From Scortum barcoo (taxonomy: Eukaryota; Chordata; Actinopteri; Centrarchiformes; Terapontidae): DNA of 64,000 nucleotides. Within the stretch, counting starts at the first letter, position 1. Each line of letters begins with the position of its first letter. Below are positions 1 to 20,286 of the stretch, in pieces. The position numbers and the translations under genes are program-made. Location of the stretch: NCBI GenBank assembly GCA_023238725.1, contig CM041552.1:17520487-17584486 (forward strand). Reading direction: 5' to 3'. The notes under the pieces were generated by a model. That model saw only the letters and a list, made by a program, of their open reading frames with translations. It did no database searches and was not told where the DNA came from.

Positions 1-64
1 AAGAGAGAGCCTTTCATAATCAATGAGTTCTGGTCCCGAGCAGCTTCTGTGCTCCAGCACTTAC

Positions 65-9469
<9,405 letters not shown>

Positions 9470-9486
9470 GTCTGTTGATGTTAACA

Positions 9487-12400
9487 CTGCACGGGGACAG
9501 AAAGAACATGACCATTGTACACGTTGACCATGCTGAAAAAAACAACAACTTTTGAACAGTGCTGAAACAGTCAATTTGTAAATCAACCTGCTGCTCAATG
9601 TTTCAGATTTTTCTAATTTGATCTGTGTCATATCATTGTAAAAGAAGTCATTTTAGGTATTCGGAGTGTTGGATAGACTGAATGAGGAATCTGAAGCCAC
9701 CAGAGACTGCAGATAGTGGACATTTATTTAGGTTTTATTGTTTATACTTTTGATAGGCTTGTAGATTAATAGAAAAACTGGTGGGTGCCATTTGATAAGA
9801 TAATCACTAGCTGCAGTTTATTGGGCACTGACTGCATTCCTTACATTATCTATTGTGTATTTTAAAAATAAATGTGATAAATTTGTTTAATATAACTCGC
9901 TGTAATAATATCTTGAGAGCAGCAGATGGATTTACACACCTTCAAACTGGTTTCAGCTATGTTAGTCTATGTTAAAAAAATGATCCAGCTTGGCAAAAAA
10001 CTGGTTTAACAGCTGCACTTCAGAACAATACTAACATATGTTAGTTACTGCTAACATATGTGAACATATGTGAGCAGTAGTCCACACGCTGTACCGTACA
10101 ATGACGGCTTTTGTGCAACAATAATTGGGCATTTGCCAGTACACGATATATAACTGTAACACACTGGTTTTGATGAAAGAGGAATTATGTCGTGCATCAA
10201 CGACAGCAGCTCTTTTCACACATAGCACGAAAGGACTCCATTATTCTGACGCTCTCAAGTTTTAGTTTGCATCAAGGAAAACAATGAGAGTGGGATTTCT
10301 TATTCGTTAAACTGGCTGGTTCACAAGTTGAGAAGTAGTCTGACTGACGCAGCCATGTAGACAATCACTCCGCAAAGCTCTGCCCTGAAAACTGCTATAC
10401 TGCTGAGTCACTCAAATATTAACTAAACCCCTTCAACTATTACCTACTAGGTGCCTGTGAGCCAAGCTGTCACGTTGACTTTAAGGCTTGTAATCAGATG
10501 AACAGTCGAAACCACTTTCAGGTGACTCCTGCACATCATTTTTCAATGAAGTCCATCTTAGTGACCAAGTCAGACACTGTACCTCACTTAAGTGTTGATC
10601 TTTTAACATGATATAAGCTGTAACCAAGATACAGTGTGTACAGACATTAAAATAAACTTGTCAGTTCTCTCCGACTGCCAAACTACACAAACATTGTTCT
10701 GAAAAGGCCCATAAAAGTCTTTTAGGTATTTTTGAACAGACACTTATTTTACTATTATTGATATATTATCATATATAGTTTGTTTTTGTTTTTTTTTATT
10801 AGTGACATATTGACCCATAAGAAGATGAGCTTAAATAAGCCAATGCACCTGCCTGAACAGTTTAGCTGAAATAAATCTAATAACTAATTCCTAGTTTTTC
10901 TTAAAAGCAGCAACCCAAATACACTCAACACACATCCAAAATAAATAAATCCCACCTGCATGGCTGATGTTAATATATTTTTCAAATTGATATTAAACAA
11001 TTTTTACAAACAATTTTATTGGACAGTGGAGTATAGAGGCATACAGGAAACAAGGTTAAAAGGGGGCATGAAAGGCAGCAAAGGTCCCCAGCTGGAATCA
11101 CGGCTGTGGATGTTTTGAGGTGGGATGTATGAATAGAGACATAAGGACTTCATGTATCATTATTATTTGTTTGCTGTGTGCATTTTGCATTGAGACAATA
11201 AATCAAAATTTAAATGTAATAAACTGATGTAAAGTCTGATCATCGAGGCTTGAAGCCCACAAACTACATCCCAAACACAGTATCAGTGTCTCCTGTCTGT
11301 TGTTATACTGTTGTCCATGACGACTACTTTGCGTAGTGATCTCCCAGCGAGGTCAATTAGCAGCCTGAAGTGAAAACACTGACAGGTAAAACTAGCTGAC
11401 AAACTACCCAGCAAGACAGGCAATGTTTAATGTTTAACAGTTTTTCTATATTCGCTTGCTGACTTGCAACAATTAATCAATTAATTTTCTGGTTTCTTTA
11501 GTCCTCTATGACAGTAAATTGGGTTGTACAAAGAACAAAATATTTAAGGACATCACTTTGAGCCTTTTGAAACAGTGATCAAGATTTTCTACAATTTTCT
11601 GACATTTTCTGGACCTAACAACCAATCAAACAATCATAGAAACCGAGGAAATGATAAAATTATAAACGATTAGTCACCAGTGACAATGGTTACATTGTTG
11701 TTCTTATGTCCTTTAACAACCAGACGTATGTTTGACATTATTGTTCTCGAATAGGAGAGTTATTGATCCTAAACCAATCTCAGCAAGAGGGGGGATTTCA
11801 AAATAAGAGTCCACCTGTTACTAAACACTGTCACCTCTGACACACTATAGGTTACACATCTGGCAAACATAGGGACTCAAGTCAGGGATTCACAGATCAT
11901 GTGAGCCTTTGGTTAGCTGCTGATAAAGTCGAATGACAGAGGCCTTAATAGTTGTTGCCTCTGGGGTTTAAATGATCAATGAACAGACTTTACTGGAGGT
12001 CATCCTCCTTTTGAATAAGTTGTTGTGTAACTGTAACGTGTAAGATTACACATATTAAACACACCAGCTTGTTTTAAAGTCACTGCTGGCCACATTTATA
12101 AAAAATAAAGCTAAAATATAGATAAAAACCAGAATAATTTAACCAAGAAGCACTCGGGGCCCTGGCTATTCCCTGGACTGTGACAACACCGGCTGAAAAC
12201 GTGACACAGACTAATTCAGAGGTGAAAGACGCGTTTATGTGCAAATATTAGTGTATTTTTAAGCACACAAGCCGACAAACGAGTTGCTCCAAAGTGACAT
12301 AAGTTCGTTTGCGTCACGCTGGAGTCACCATTTCTGTTTAGCTGCTGTTTCTTTGGGAAAAAAAGCGGAACATCTACTGTGTTTTTAAAATCTGCAGCTA

Positions 12401-12511
12401 CAGTGAGAGTGTATTATAGTTAATGTGTGATCTCGGCAGACTGCCACAGGCTGCAGGTCGGTGTTACACCCCGTGAATCGGTGTGAAATGTGAGTTTGGA
12501 GCTGTTCTTAC
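9487..12511. other. por intron 1: no gene seen
   Basis: This is an AT-rich stretch between the proposed non-coding first exon and the start-codon exon of por. It contains a cluster of short CATATG-centred palindromes at about 10033-10075 and one dispersed-repeat copy at about 11465-11690. I see no supportable exon or RNA gene. Confidence 0.6.
11465..11690 (-). repeat. copy of the AT-rich dispersed repeat family, reverse orientation
   Basis: Read on the minus strand, this block has TAATCGTTTATAATTTTATC at its start, AAAATGTCAGAAAAT in the middle and GACTAAAGAAACCAGAAAATT with TTAATTGATTAATTGTTGCA at its end. These are the same landmarks as in the plus-oriented copies at about 32.0, 32.7, 34.1 and 58.2 kb. 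It is probably a decayed non-autonomous element. Confidence 0.5.
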
Positions 12512-12585
12512 CTTCACCTCTCCTCTTTGTGTCAGGCTCACACTGCGAACAACGCGGAAGGAAACTTTACGCCATGAAGGATCAA
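12512..12585 (-). other. por: probable non-coding first exon of por
   Basis: The por start-codon exon has an acceptor just upstream of its short leader (exon edge 9486), so a separate 5'UTR exon is needed. On the minus strand a GTAAGAAC donor occurs at 12511, after a purine-rich GAGGAGAGGTGAAG exon end, next to the only strongly GC-rich patch upstream. The upstream limit is a guess; the transcription start cannot be fixed from sequence. Intron 1 would be about 3.0 kb. Confidence 0.5.
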
Positions 12586-12650
12586 ACCAACTCCACCCCG
12601 GCGGCGGGGGGCGGACTCTTACATTTTCACCGCGGAATGAAAATATGTAG
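12540..12650 (-). promoter_or_regulatory. por: GC-rich promoter region of por
   Basis: This short patch contains several CpGs (ACTGCGAACAACGCGG, CCCCGGCGGCGGGGGGCGGA, ACCGCGGAATG) inside otherwise AT-rich DNA. It includes a GC box (GGGGGGCGG near 12605-12614) of the kind bound by Sp1-family factors. No TATA box is seen at a suitable place. The position directly upstream of the proposed por first exon supports a housekeeping-type promoter. Function is inferred. Confidence 0.5.
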
Positions 12651-12759
12651 GCGTATTTTCGCTTTACGGGAAGAAGCATTTCTGTTTTTTTACTTAAAAA
12701 AACACGTCTTTTTATGTTTGAGTGTTAAAACTAGTTTTAGGTGTTATTTCTGCTGACAC

Positions 12760-14440
12760 GTAACGGGAAGTGGAGTGGTCCATCACTGCATTACCTAATG
12801 TCAGCGTGTGTGTCACCCACTGCAATAAATGAGAGTGGATGTGCAGCAGGCGAAGGGTCATGGTTATGTAATGAAACCAGCAGAACGGACAGTGTGTGTC
12901 CCTGGCAGGCCCGAAAAGCAAACTCATCAAACCAGTTAAAGGTTGTTTATGGACGAGGGGAAAAGGTCATGCATTCAGAGTCTGAAAACCAAAAAGTGCT
13001 AACTGTATGAAAAATACTCTTCTGGGTGCTGAGGAAGCCCTGCAGGTAGTTGTGGAAAGTAATTACGCTACGCAAACAACGTTGAGGTGTGTTAAACTGC
13101 ACGTAATTAAGATTGTAGTTTATTTAACCACTACTTATCTGCTGAAGCCAACAAAAGCATGAACAAAAATAGAGCAAAAAAAACAGTCCTTATAATTTTG
13201 TCCTTGTGAACAACCCAAATGTGATTATTTTGATAGGACAGGTTCAGGTCTCCTCACCTGTGAGATATTTTTGGCTTTAGTTTGTAATGCTTTGAATCTG
13301 AATACATTAGGTGTTATCAACAAATATGCAGATATCAAAGCTGACAATTCACGATCATTATTTTACAGTGTTTTGAACTACTTTTTCTGAATAGCTTCAG
13401 TTAAGTAAAGATTTCCACTGTGGGTAGCTTTGTTATAGATCAACTTCTTCGTGTAATTAGTAGAGTCAAAGCTTCTGTGTGTGTACAGATATTATATAGA
13501 TTTACTGTATTCATTCCCACTACTTACACATAACAGTATACTCCACTGGCCTTGCACAGAATATTGTTAGAGTATGGTTCTCGTTTTTTGTTTGAATTAA
13601 ATCGGTAAGGTTTTAGTTTTTACGTTTCTATCTTCTCATTTATCTCTTTGTATTTCCTTGCGCTGTTTTTGGTTTTAGTTTTCTGCTAGGTTCCACTGCA
13701 TTAAATAAAGTACTTGTATTTGTCCATCTCTCTTATACTTTTAGTTCACTACATTTTAGAGGGAAATGTCGAACTCTTTCTTCCACTCCACAATAGTTAC
13801 TTTCTAGTTGAGATGTTAAATTCTGTATCAGTTTATAAAATATGAAGCATTGTTAGAAAGTATTGCATAGAGCCATTAAAACGAGCTCCATTTTTACATT
13901 TAAGTACTGATAATATACTAAGCCATTAATTATAATGCAATAATGTATAGTTATAACTCCTTCTGTTTTAAATGTGTTCAGTTTGTATAACACTTTGTAA
14001 CTGTGTTTTGAAAGATGAGATATAAATAAAGTTTATTATTACTGTTATTATTTGTATTTCATTATTATTTCTGATTTTAATGTTTGATAATTTAAACTGA
14101 AACAATAAATCCTGTTTCATACGATCATCACAGGTTTTATACATAAAGTCTTAAGATGCAAAATAACAATTTATATATATTTTAATTATTTCATTTGTAA
14201 TGATTTCTTTCAGATTTTCCTGTGTAATGTAGTTGAAAGTAAAGTGCAAGTACTTTTATATTGAGCAATGAGTGAATGAACTACGTTCGTAAACTGGTTC
14301 TATCCAGTTTCAGCTGCTTTTAAACTGTTAGTTTAATAAGAATAGGATCTTTTTGTCAAACATAATGAGATAAGATTAAAACTGAATAAAGGGTAGACAC
14401 ACAACACATGTAGAAATACACAGAGGACAGAATATATGCA
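12760..14440. other. intergenic region between por and tmem120a: no gene seen
   Basis: AT-rich DNA between the por promoter and the tmem120a 3' end. Nothing with coding character was found beyond chance short frames. It contains AAATAAAG and TTATTATT runs near 14.03 kb but no recognisable repeat or RNA gene. Confidence 0.55.
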
Positions 14441-14445
14441 TGTAC

Positions 14446-14451
14446 TTTATT
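14446..14451 (-). terminator. tmem120a: likely polyadenylation signal of tmem120a
   Basis: AATAAA on the minus strand about 220 bp past the stop codon. It is followed on that strand by a GT-rich element (ATGTGTTGTGTGTC), as expected for cleavage. A second AATAAA sits closer at 14508-14513 and could be used instead. Confidence 0.5.
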
Positions 14452-14670
14452 GGAGGGTTCTTATATTCATTGTTTGTCTTTTACTGTAATTTAACGTTCA
14501 GTGCTGATTTATTAGTCATAACACATTCATGTATATTCATGTATCTACTGTATATGTAAGATTCAGAACAATTTGATAGGATAATAATATCACAGCAATG
14601 TTTATATGAGCTTTAATTTGGAGGGGAGCACAGCATTTTTGTGGACATGCTGTTTTGTTAGCAGCATGTG

Positions 14671-17600
14671 TCACAGATTCTTTGGTTTCTGATTCCTGCT
14701 CTTGAGCTTCTGACGGACGACGGCGACAGTGGTGAAGAAGTTTCCCATGAACAGAACAAGGAAGCAGAGGCCACACATCGAGACCTGGCATCACGGGGTA
14801 GACAGAGAACGAGACGTGAGTAAGCAGAAAAGCTCTCATTCATTGTCAGCGGGGACTCAGCAATAATGTGGAGGTGCTTTCAAACAAATTCACAAGGCTG
14901 ATTACACAGGAAACAAAAAATGAAGAAAAAAAAGGTACAAAAGCTCATTATGTAACACAGCACTGTCAGAACATGAACACACAAGAATAAGTCCTCTAAT
15001 GGTGTAAACCTAAAACAAAACAGTGTTCATGTTTGATAGACATTAGATGGATAAAGTAAAACCCAATAAAAACTTTTATGAAAGTGATAATACGATTTGG
15101 TGTCCGTGCACGCACTGACCTGCCATTCTTTACAGTCTGGGAGCTGAGCCATTTTGAAGAGAGACAGGCTGTTGAAGAGCTGCCAGAACTACAGGACAAA
15201 ACATGAGGACTTTAAGGGTTGTTTTGCTGAAAGTGAGGGGATATCGTGTACAGCAGATCACCCAAAACCCAAACAGTGTCTCAAATCATGCCTGAATACA
15301 CAGACTAACAACAAGTCTACAGTGACGTCAGCTTTTTTTTTCTACAGCTTTTCTCTCTCATTCCAATGACGAAGCACTTTGACGCAAACTTATCTGCAGT
15401 TACTGGAAATTTCACAACTTCAGCTGCAAGTCATCTCAGTGTCACAGACTGTACTCACATGACCGAAAAAGAGGAAGGGCAAAAGAAACGTCAGCCCTTT
15501 CCACATCCACGACTGAAATCCCTCTGAAAACAGAAAGCAAAAAAAAAAGAGTTCAAATCACTTTTTTTTTTTTTTATATCCCACAGCTGTTAATCAGCAG
15601 CACGAGGAGCAGCAGACCTGCCTCAAGGAGCATCAATGGTTCTCAAAACTTAAACATTTGAACTAAATATGTGGTAAAGATGCACCCAGCTGAGTGTGTC
15701 TGTGTCCTTAAAGTTAAAGTTTCTCTCACCCACGGTCAGATCCATGTTGTGTCTTTCTCCCAGAGCTCGCAGTCTGTACAAACACCCACTCTGATAATAG
15801 CACTGCAGACACTGAACAAAACCTGCACGTTCCAGGTGAAAGAAACACTAATCAGTTTGAACACTTTAGTTTGACTTAAAACAGTTTCAACTATGAATGT
15901 GCTTTCTTGACCTTACTTTGATACAAGGAGTAGGCAAGGAACTGGTTCCTGAACATCTTATACAGGTTCCCATCCGGCCTGAAATGTGTCATTATTTAAA
16001 AAAAAAAACAACTGCAATTTAATTTTTTCCTCCAGCAGGAACAAAAATAAGGACAAGAACCACCTTCAAGCACCATATGAATTACATTTTCTGACTTTGA
16101 ATGTGTTAAAATAGAGTTTCATTGCTTCTTAATCTATTACTTAGAGTTTTCATGTTCCCTTACTCACCATGTCAGCATTACACCAGACAAAAAAGCTGAG
16201 ATGTAGTGATGAAAAACCCACCAGCCTTTGATTCTATGATACAGGACACAATTTATTACCCATTAGGATTTCATGTTGATACACGTAAAGTTACTTACTT
16301 AAAGAAGAAGATTTCCTTTATTTGCCTTTAATGATGTAAAAAGTGAGGGAGCTAATAACATGTTTTGTGGCTTGAGGGGTGGTAAAATGTGGGACTGACC
16401 TGGAGCCGTTGGTGATGAGGATGCTCTCCCTGATGGTTAACGTACAATAGTACCAGACCAGCAGGAAATTGAGGATTGCATCAAGAAATCTAAAATCAGA
16501 GACAGGAGACAAGAGTTGGATTCAGACACACAGAACATGCAGTGTCTGTGAGGCGTGACTGTGCTGATGCTCACCTGTAGCTCTCAAAGAAATAGCATAT
16601 GAAGGAGAACAGCAACACGAGGACTGTGAGGCACAGCTTGAACTTCTCGTATTCATCTTTGTAGGCAAATCTGACGAGAATGTGACAAATGCAGGTCCCA
16701 CAGTGCAATTCAAGACATTTCAAAGCTCATGAAATATGCAGAAATTCATCACCCATGAAGACTAGCGTTTGCCAGTGATGTCGCAGTATCATGATTCTGA
16801 GATAAATTATCTCACTGAACTAAAGTAAACAGAGAAATCTAAATAGATACTGGCTGAAAAATTTTGTTCAACCAGATGTATGTTACCATGCATTTAGCGT
16901 GTTGACTTGTTTGTTGGCTTTTATAGTCATCGCTTACTTTGCCTGTTTGCTGAGAAGAGTAACATTCACGTTTCCGAGAACCAGACGGAGGTACAACCTG
17001 CAACATGAAACAATCATGCCAATTTTCAGTTAATAAACAGAATTAATGCAATTTTTTTTCTAATCAGAGCATCTATGAATTTTAGGCTTTTGATTGAATA
17101 GAAGTCATCACCCATTTTTCTTGGGAAGGAAAGCTTCCATTTCAAAGAAAGCATTTGGTCGAGTCTTTATTTTCTCTTTTATTTCATCCAAGGTTTCAGC
17201 GTTCTCTCCCAATGGTCCTGTGCTGCATCTGATGGATGATATGAGTGCAGAAGATATTTCACACAACATGACATGTTCCTTTGTGTCCACATCATCACAT
17301 CTGTCCATATCAGTAGGCATTTCTTTAACCCTGTTCATCTATATGAATATATGTGTGAGTATGACTGAATTAACTGTATTTATCTATATTACAAAAAATC
17401 AATGTATAAATCTAATCTATAAAATGCCCATACAAATGTGTATGTGTGTATGTCTGTCTTTGTACTTTTTCACTAGATGAGACACATCTTTCAGTCTTTT
17501 GCGCTGCCTGGAGATGGAGGAAGAGCAGCTGTTTTGTAGTTTGGAAATTTCATCCAGTTTCTGTAAATACAGTCTGTGTCTGTCCTGGATGAGAAGAACA

Positions 17601-17944
17601 TGAGATTATATCAATAACTAAAGAAAATGAAGATTACCACAATAATTTCAATGTTTTGCAACAAGATTACAATCTAAGATATGACGTGACATGATGTGAA
17701 AGCAAGCAGATATGTATGATTTTTACTAGAAGTTTAACTCGTGGATATTAAAAACATTTCATTGCATAGTTTGAGGAATATAAGCAAGCAAGCAAACATG
17801 ATGTTAAGCACAATTTATTTTACTGCTCTATGAGAATAATCTGACACTGTCAGCTGTTTTTGGTCCGTTTCTTACCTGAAGCTCTTGATACTCTTCTTCC
17901 AGACATTTCCACTCCTCCAGAACTGGTGTTATACCTTGAGACAT
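14671..17944 (-). CDS. tmem120a: transmembrane protein 120A (ion channel-like / acyltransferase-fold membrane protein), complete
   Basis: Twelve coding exons on the minus strand: 17944-17876 (ATG at 17944), 17584-17466, 17228-17112, 16997-16938, 16670-16575, 16489-16400, 16233-16168, 15978-15917, 15822-15730, 15523-15459, 15188-15120 and 14784-14671 (stop 14673-14671). Phases agree throughout and give 339 aa, against about 340 for the family. Residues 1 to about 75 are a coiled coil (LEEWKCLEEEYQELQ, SSSISRQRKRLKDVSHL). Then come the hallmark KTRPNAFFEMEAFLPKKNG and GNVNVTLL, and several membrane segments with LLVWYYCTLTIRESILITNG, KGWWVFHHYISAFLSG and SWMWKGLTFLLPFLFFGH. The C-terminus is basic (KLKSRNQKPKNL). 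TMEM120A (TACAN) is a nuclear-envelope/ER and plasma-membrane protein linked to adipocyte biology and debated mechanosensing; it has a fatty-acid-elongase-like fold that binds CoA. Linkage to por favours the A paralogue over B. Confidence 0.94.
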
Positions 17945-17959
17945 TTTGTGAACTCCAGT

Positions 17960-19450
17960 CTTTCACAACTTGCTGGAAAACCGCATACTTGGTTAAAGTG
18001 ACCGTCAGTAAGGCTTTTTAATCACTTAACCACCAAGAAATGAACAGGTATTTCTCTTCAGGGTGTATAACACATATCCATGGAGGGTTTATTGCATGAA
18101 GTGAACTTTGACTGGTACAAATGATTTTGAATTGGACATTGTTCTGTGGAAATCTCATTGCTCAGTTATCACTAACAGAGGACAAAAACCAACAGGTTAT
18201 TGTTGACTTATCTTATATTCAGTGAAAAGACTAGATGTATATTTTTTTTAAATCTATTTAAGTATTTCTATCTTTATGTCTATTTAAGTATTTTTTATGT
18301 TTGCCACGATTCACTAAGCTCCCTGTAGGCAACATGTTGCTTTGGTGCATGTTTTATCTTTCATTGTGTTTTGTTTGTCAGTTACATAACTGCACATTAG
18401 CAACATCTGGTGGATGAAATCAGTGATGAACTGTGTGATGAAAAGTGATGAAAATGATCTGATTTCAGTTATTTGATATGTAAATGTATTCTTTTGAATT
18501 GTGAAACCTGCACATAATAGACTAACAGCAGCCGATTAGAGTAGTGTCTCATCACTGCACAATTCCCCTTTGATTAAATTTTCTGAACTTGAACTGTATT
18601 TTTTAGTGTTGGTCTGATAAATAAACTTGAAGTTACAACCGTATGAATATTTGGTTGTATTAATGTAAATAATACTACTGTTGCTATAGATTCAGACTCA
18701 GTTTTAATAGTCATATGTAGGTTAACACAGGGCCAACAATGAAATGTGCTGGATGAGAAAACAGGTCGGTTGAACAGTGATAGCACCAGTCCCATGAAGA
18801 TAAAATAAGATGAAATAAATAAATACAACAATGAATTATGACACCATATGGAGTTTATAAAAATGAAAATTTGTGTGTAAATGTAATTAAGTATAAACAG
18901 AACCCCTTTTCACTGGGTATGGATCAGCCCTGGTTAAATATCAGATATCATCAGTATCATCATTACTAGCAGTATCATGTGCAGTAGTACTTTTTATCAA
19001 CGTGTTTTATATCATTCCCAGTATTAGTGTTCAATGTTCATGTTCATTTGTGTTCATGATGCACATTACTATTTTAATGCACATGATACTGAACACTATT
19101 ACCATTCTAGGTTAGTTTGTTTATTTTCCTAATTTGTCTCATTCCTTATTTTTATTCTATTATATTGTAGCATTCACTCCTTACACACTTAAGAAGTTTA
19201 CTTTACTACTGTATCGTTTCTTTTTTATTCTTATGTTGTAATTTTGAGCAATCCCTAGCACAAGAATTACCTTACTAATAACAACCAGGGATACTTCTTC
19301 TATATACATCTGCTGGCCTGTGATTTATTATCAGAACTCTCAGTTTAAGAAAAAGATACTGCAATGATCATTGCATTCAGAATACATTTCTCAATTTCCC
19401 AAAAAATGTTGTTAGTTAAGATTAGTCGAAATGCTGCTTTTATTCTGAAA
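17960..19450. other. intergenic region between divergent tmem120a and gdpd1
   Basis: The start codons of the two genes are about 2.3 kb apart, head to head. The intervening DNA is AT-rich with no long frames. The tmem120a promoter is not obvious: the start-codon exon has a possible acceptor (TTTTCCAG on the minus strand) just upstream of the ATG, so a further non-coding exon may lie in this stretch. Confidence 0.4.
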
Positions 19451-19473
19451 TACTCAGGCGGGAAGCTGTAAAC

Positions 19474-19485
19474 TGCGCATGCGCG
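19474..19485. promoter_or_regulatory. gdpd1: NRF-1-type palindromic site at the gdpd1 promoter
   Basis: TGCGCATGCGCG matches the nuclear respiratory factor 1 consensus (YGCGCAYGCGCR), within one base of a perfect palindrome. It sits in the only CpG-rich patch of the tmem120a-gdpd1 interval, immediately upstream of the proposed gdpd1 first exon. Function is inferred from the motif. Confidence 0.65.
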
Positions 19486-19494
19486 TCCAGCCGG

Positions 19495-19663
19495 TTTTCA
19501 GTCAGCTGTTCGGAGCTGCAGAGGTGAGAAACGACTTCAACACTTTATCTTCACAGAAAGCAGCTGGCTGGACGGTCACTGGACGCCCACCAACTCACAC
19601 TGGGGCTACGCAAGTTAGTCAACACGAAAAGAGGAAATAAACTAAAATAATTTGATGACAAAG
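19495..19663 (+). other. gdpd1: probable non-coding first exon of gdpd1
   Basis: A 5'UTR exon is expected because the start-codon exon begins at a clean acceptor (TTTGTCTTTCAG ending at 20272). Downstream of the NRF-1 site a strong donor, AAG|GTAAGAT, occurs at 19664. An alternative donor, GAG|GTGAGAAA, occurs near 19523. The transcription start is approximate. Confidence 0.5.
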
Positions 19664-20286
19664 GTAAGATTTAATGTCGTGAGCTAAAGTTAGCCTGGGT
19701 TAGCTTGTCGTCAGTACGCTGGTTATTGTTAATAGCTGATACAGGTGTTTATTATGAGGGACAAAGGATGCATTTAATGCTGTTTAACTTACTATTGTTG
19801 ATGGTAAAACTTCCTCACTGACAGGGTTAAATATATTTTGCGCAGCTGAGATGTCTGAAGCTCTGTGTAAAACTAACTTATCAATGAGTGTTAGTGGAAA
19901 AATATGAACATCAAACAGCTAAAATTCTTCTACATACTCTTAGCTCACACACAACTTACATGATTAGCTGACTCAAATAATTTATTTATTTCTGATAATG
20001 GATCAATAATTTTCTAGAATTTGTGAAATCTGAACACTAAACATTTGGTTATCTCCATTTATATCAATACGAATTATATACTTTGGAGTTTGGGCTGTTG
20101 TTCAGGCTAATAAAGCAGCTTTAAGGCCATGTTTTGGGGGTATTTTATGTAGTGATTAATTAATTAATTTGAAAATACTTACTGGTGGCAGTTCTGATCT
20201 CACTGTCCCTCTGTCTAGAAAAAAAGACAGACAGATTGTTTTGACTATGTGTGGGTCATATTTGTCTTTCAGCTGACTCATAGGAG

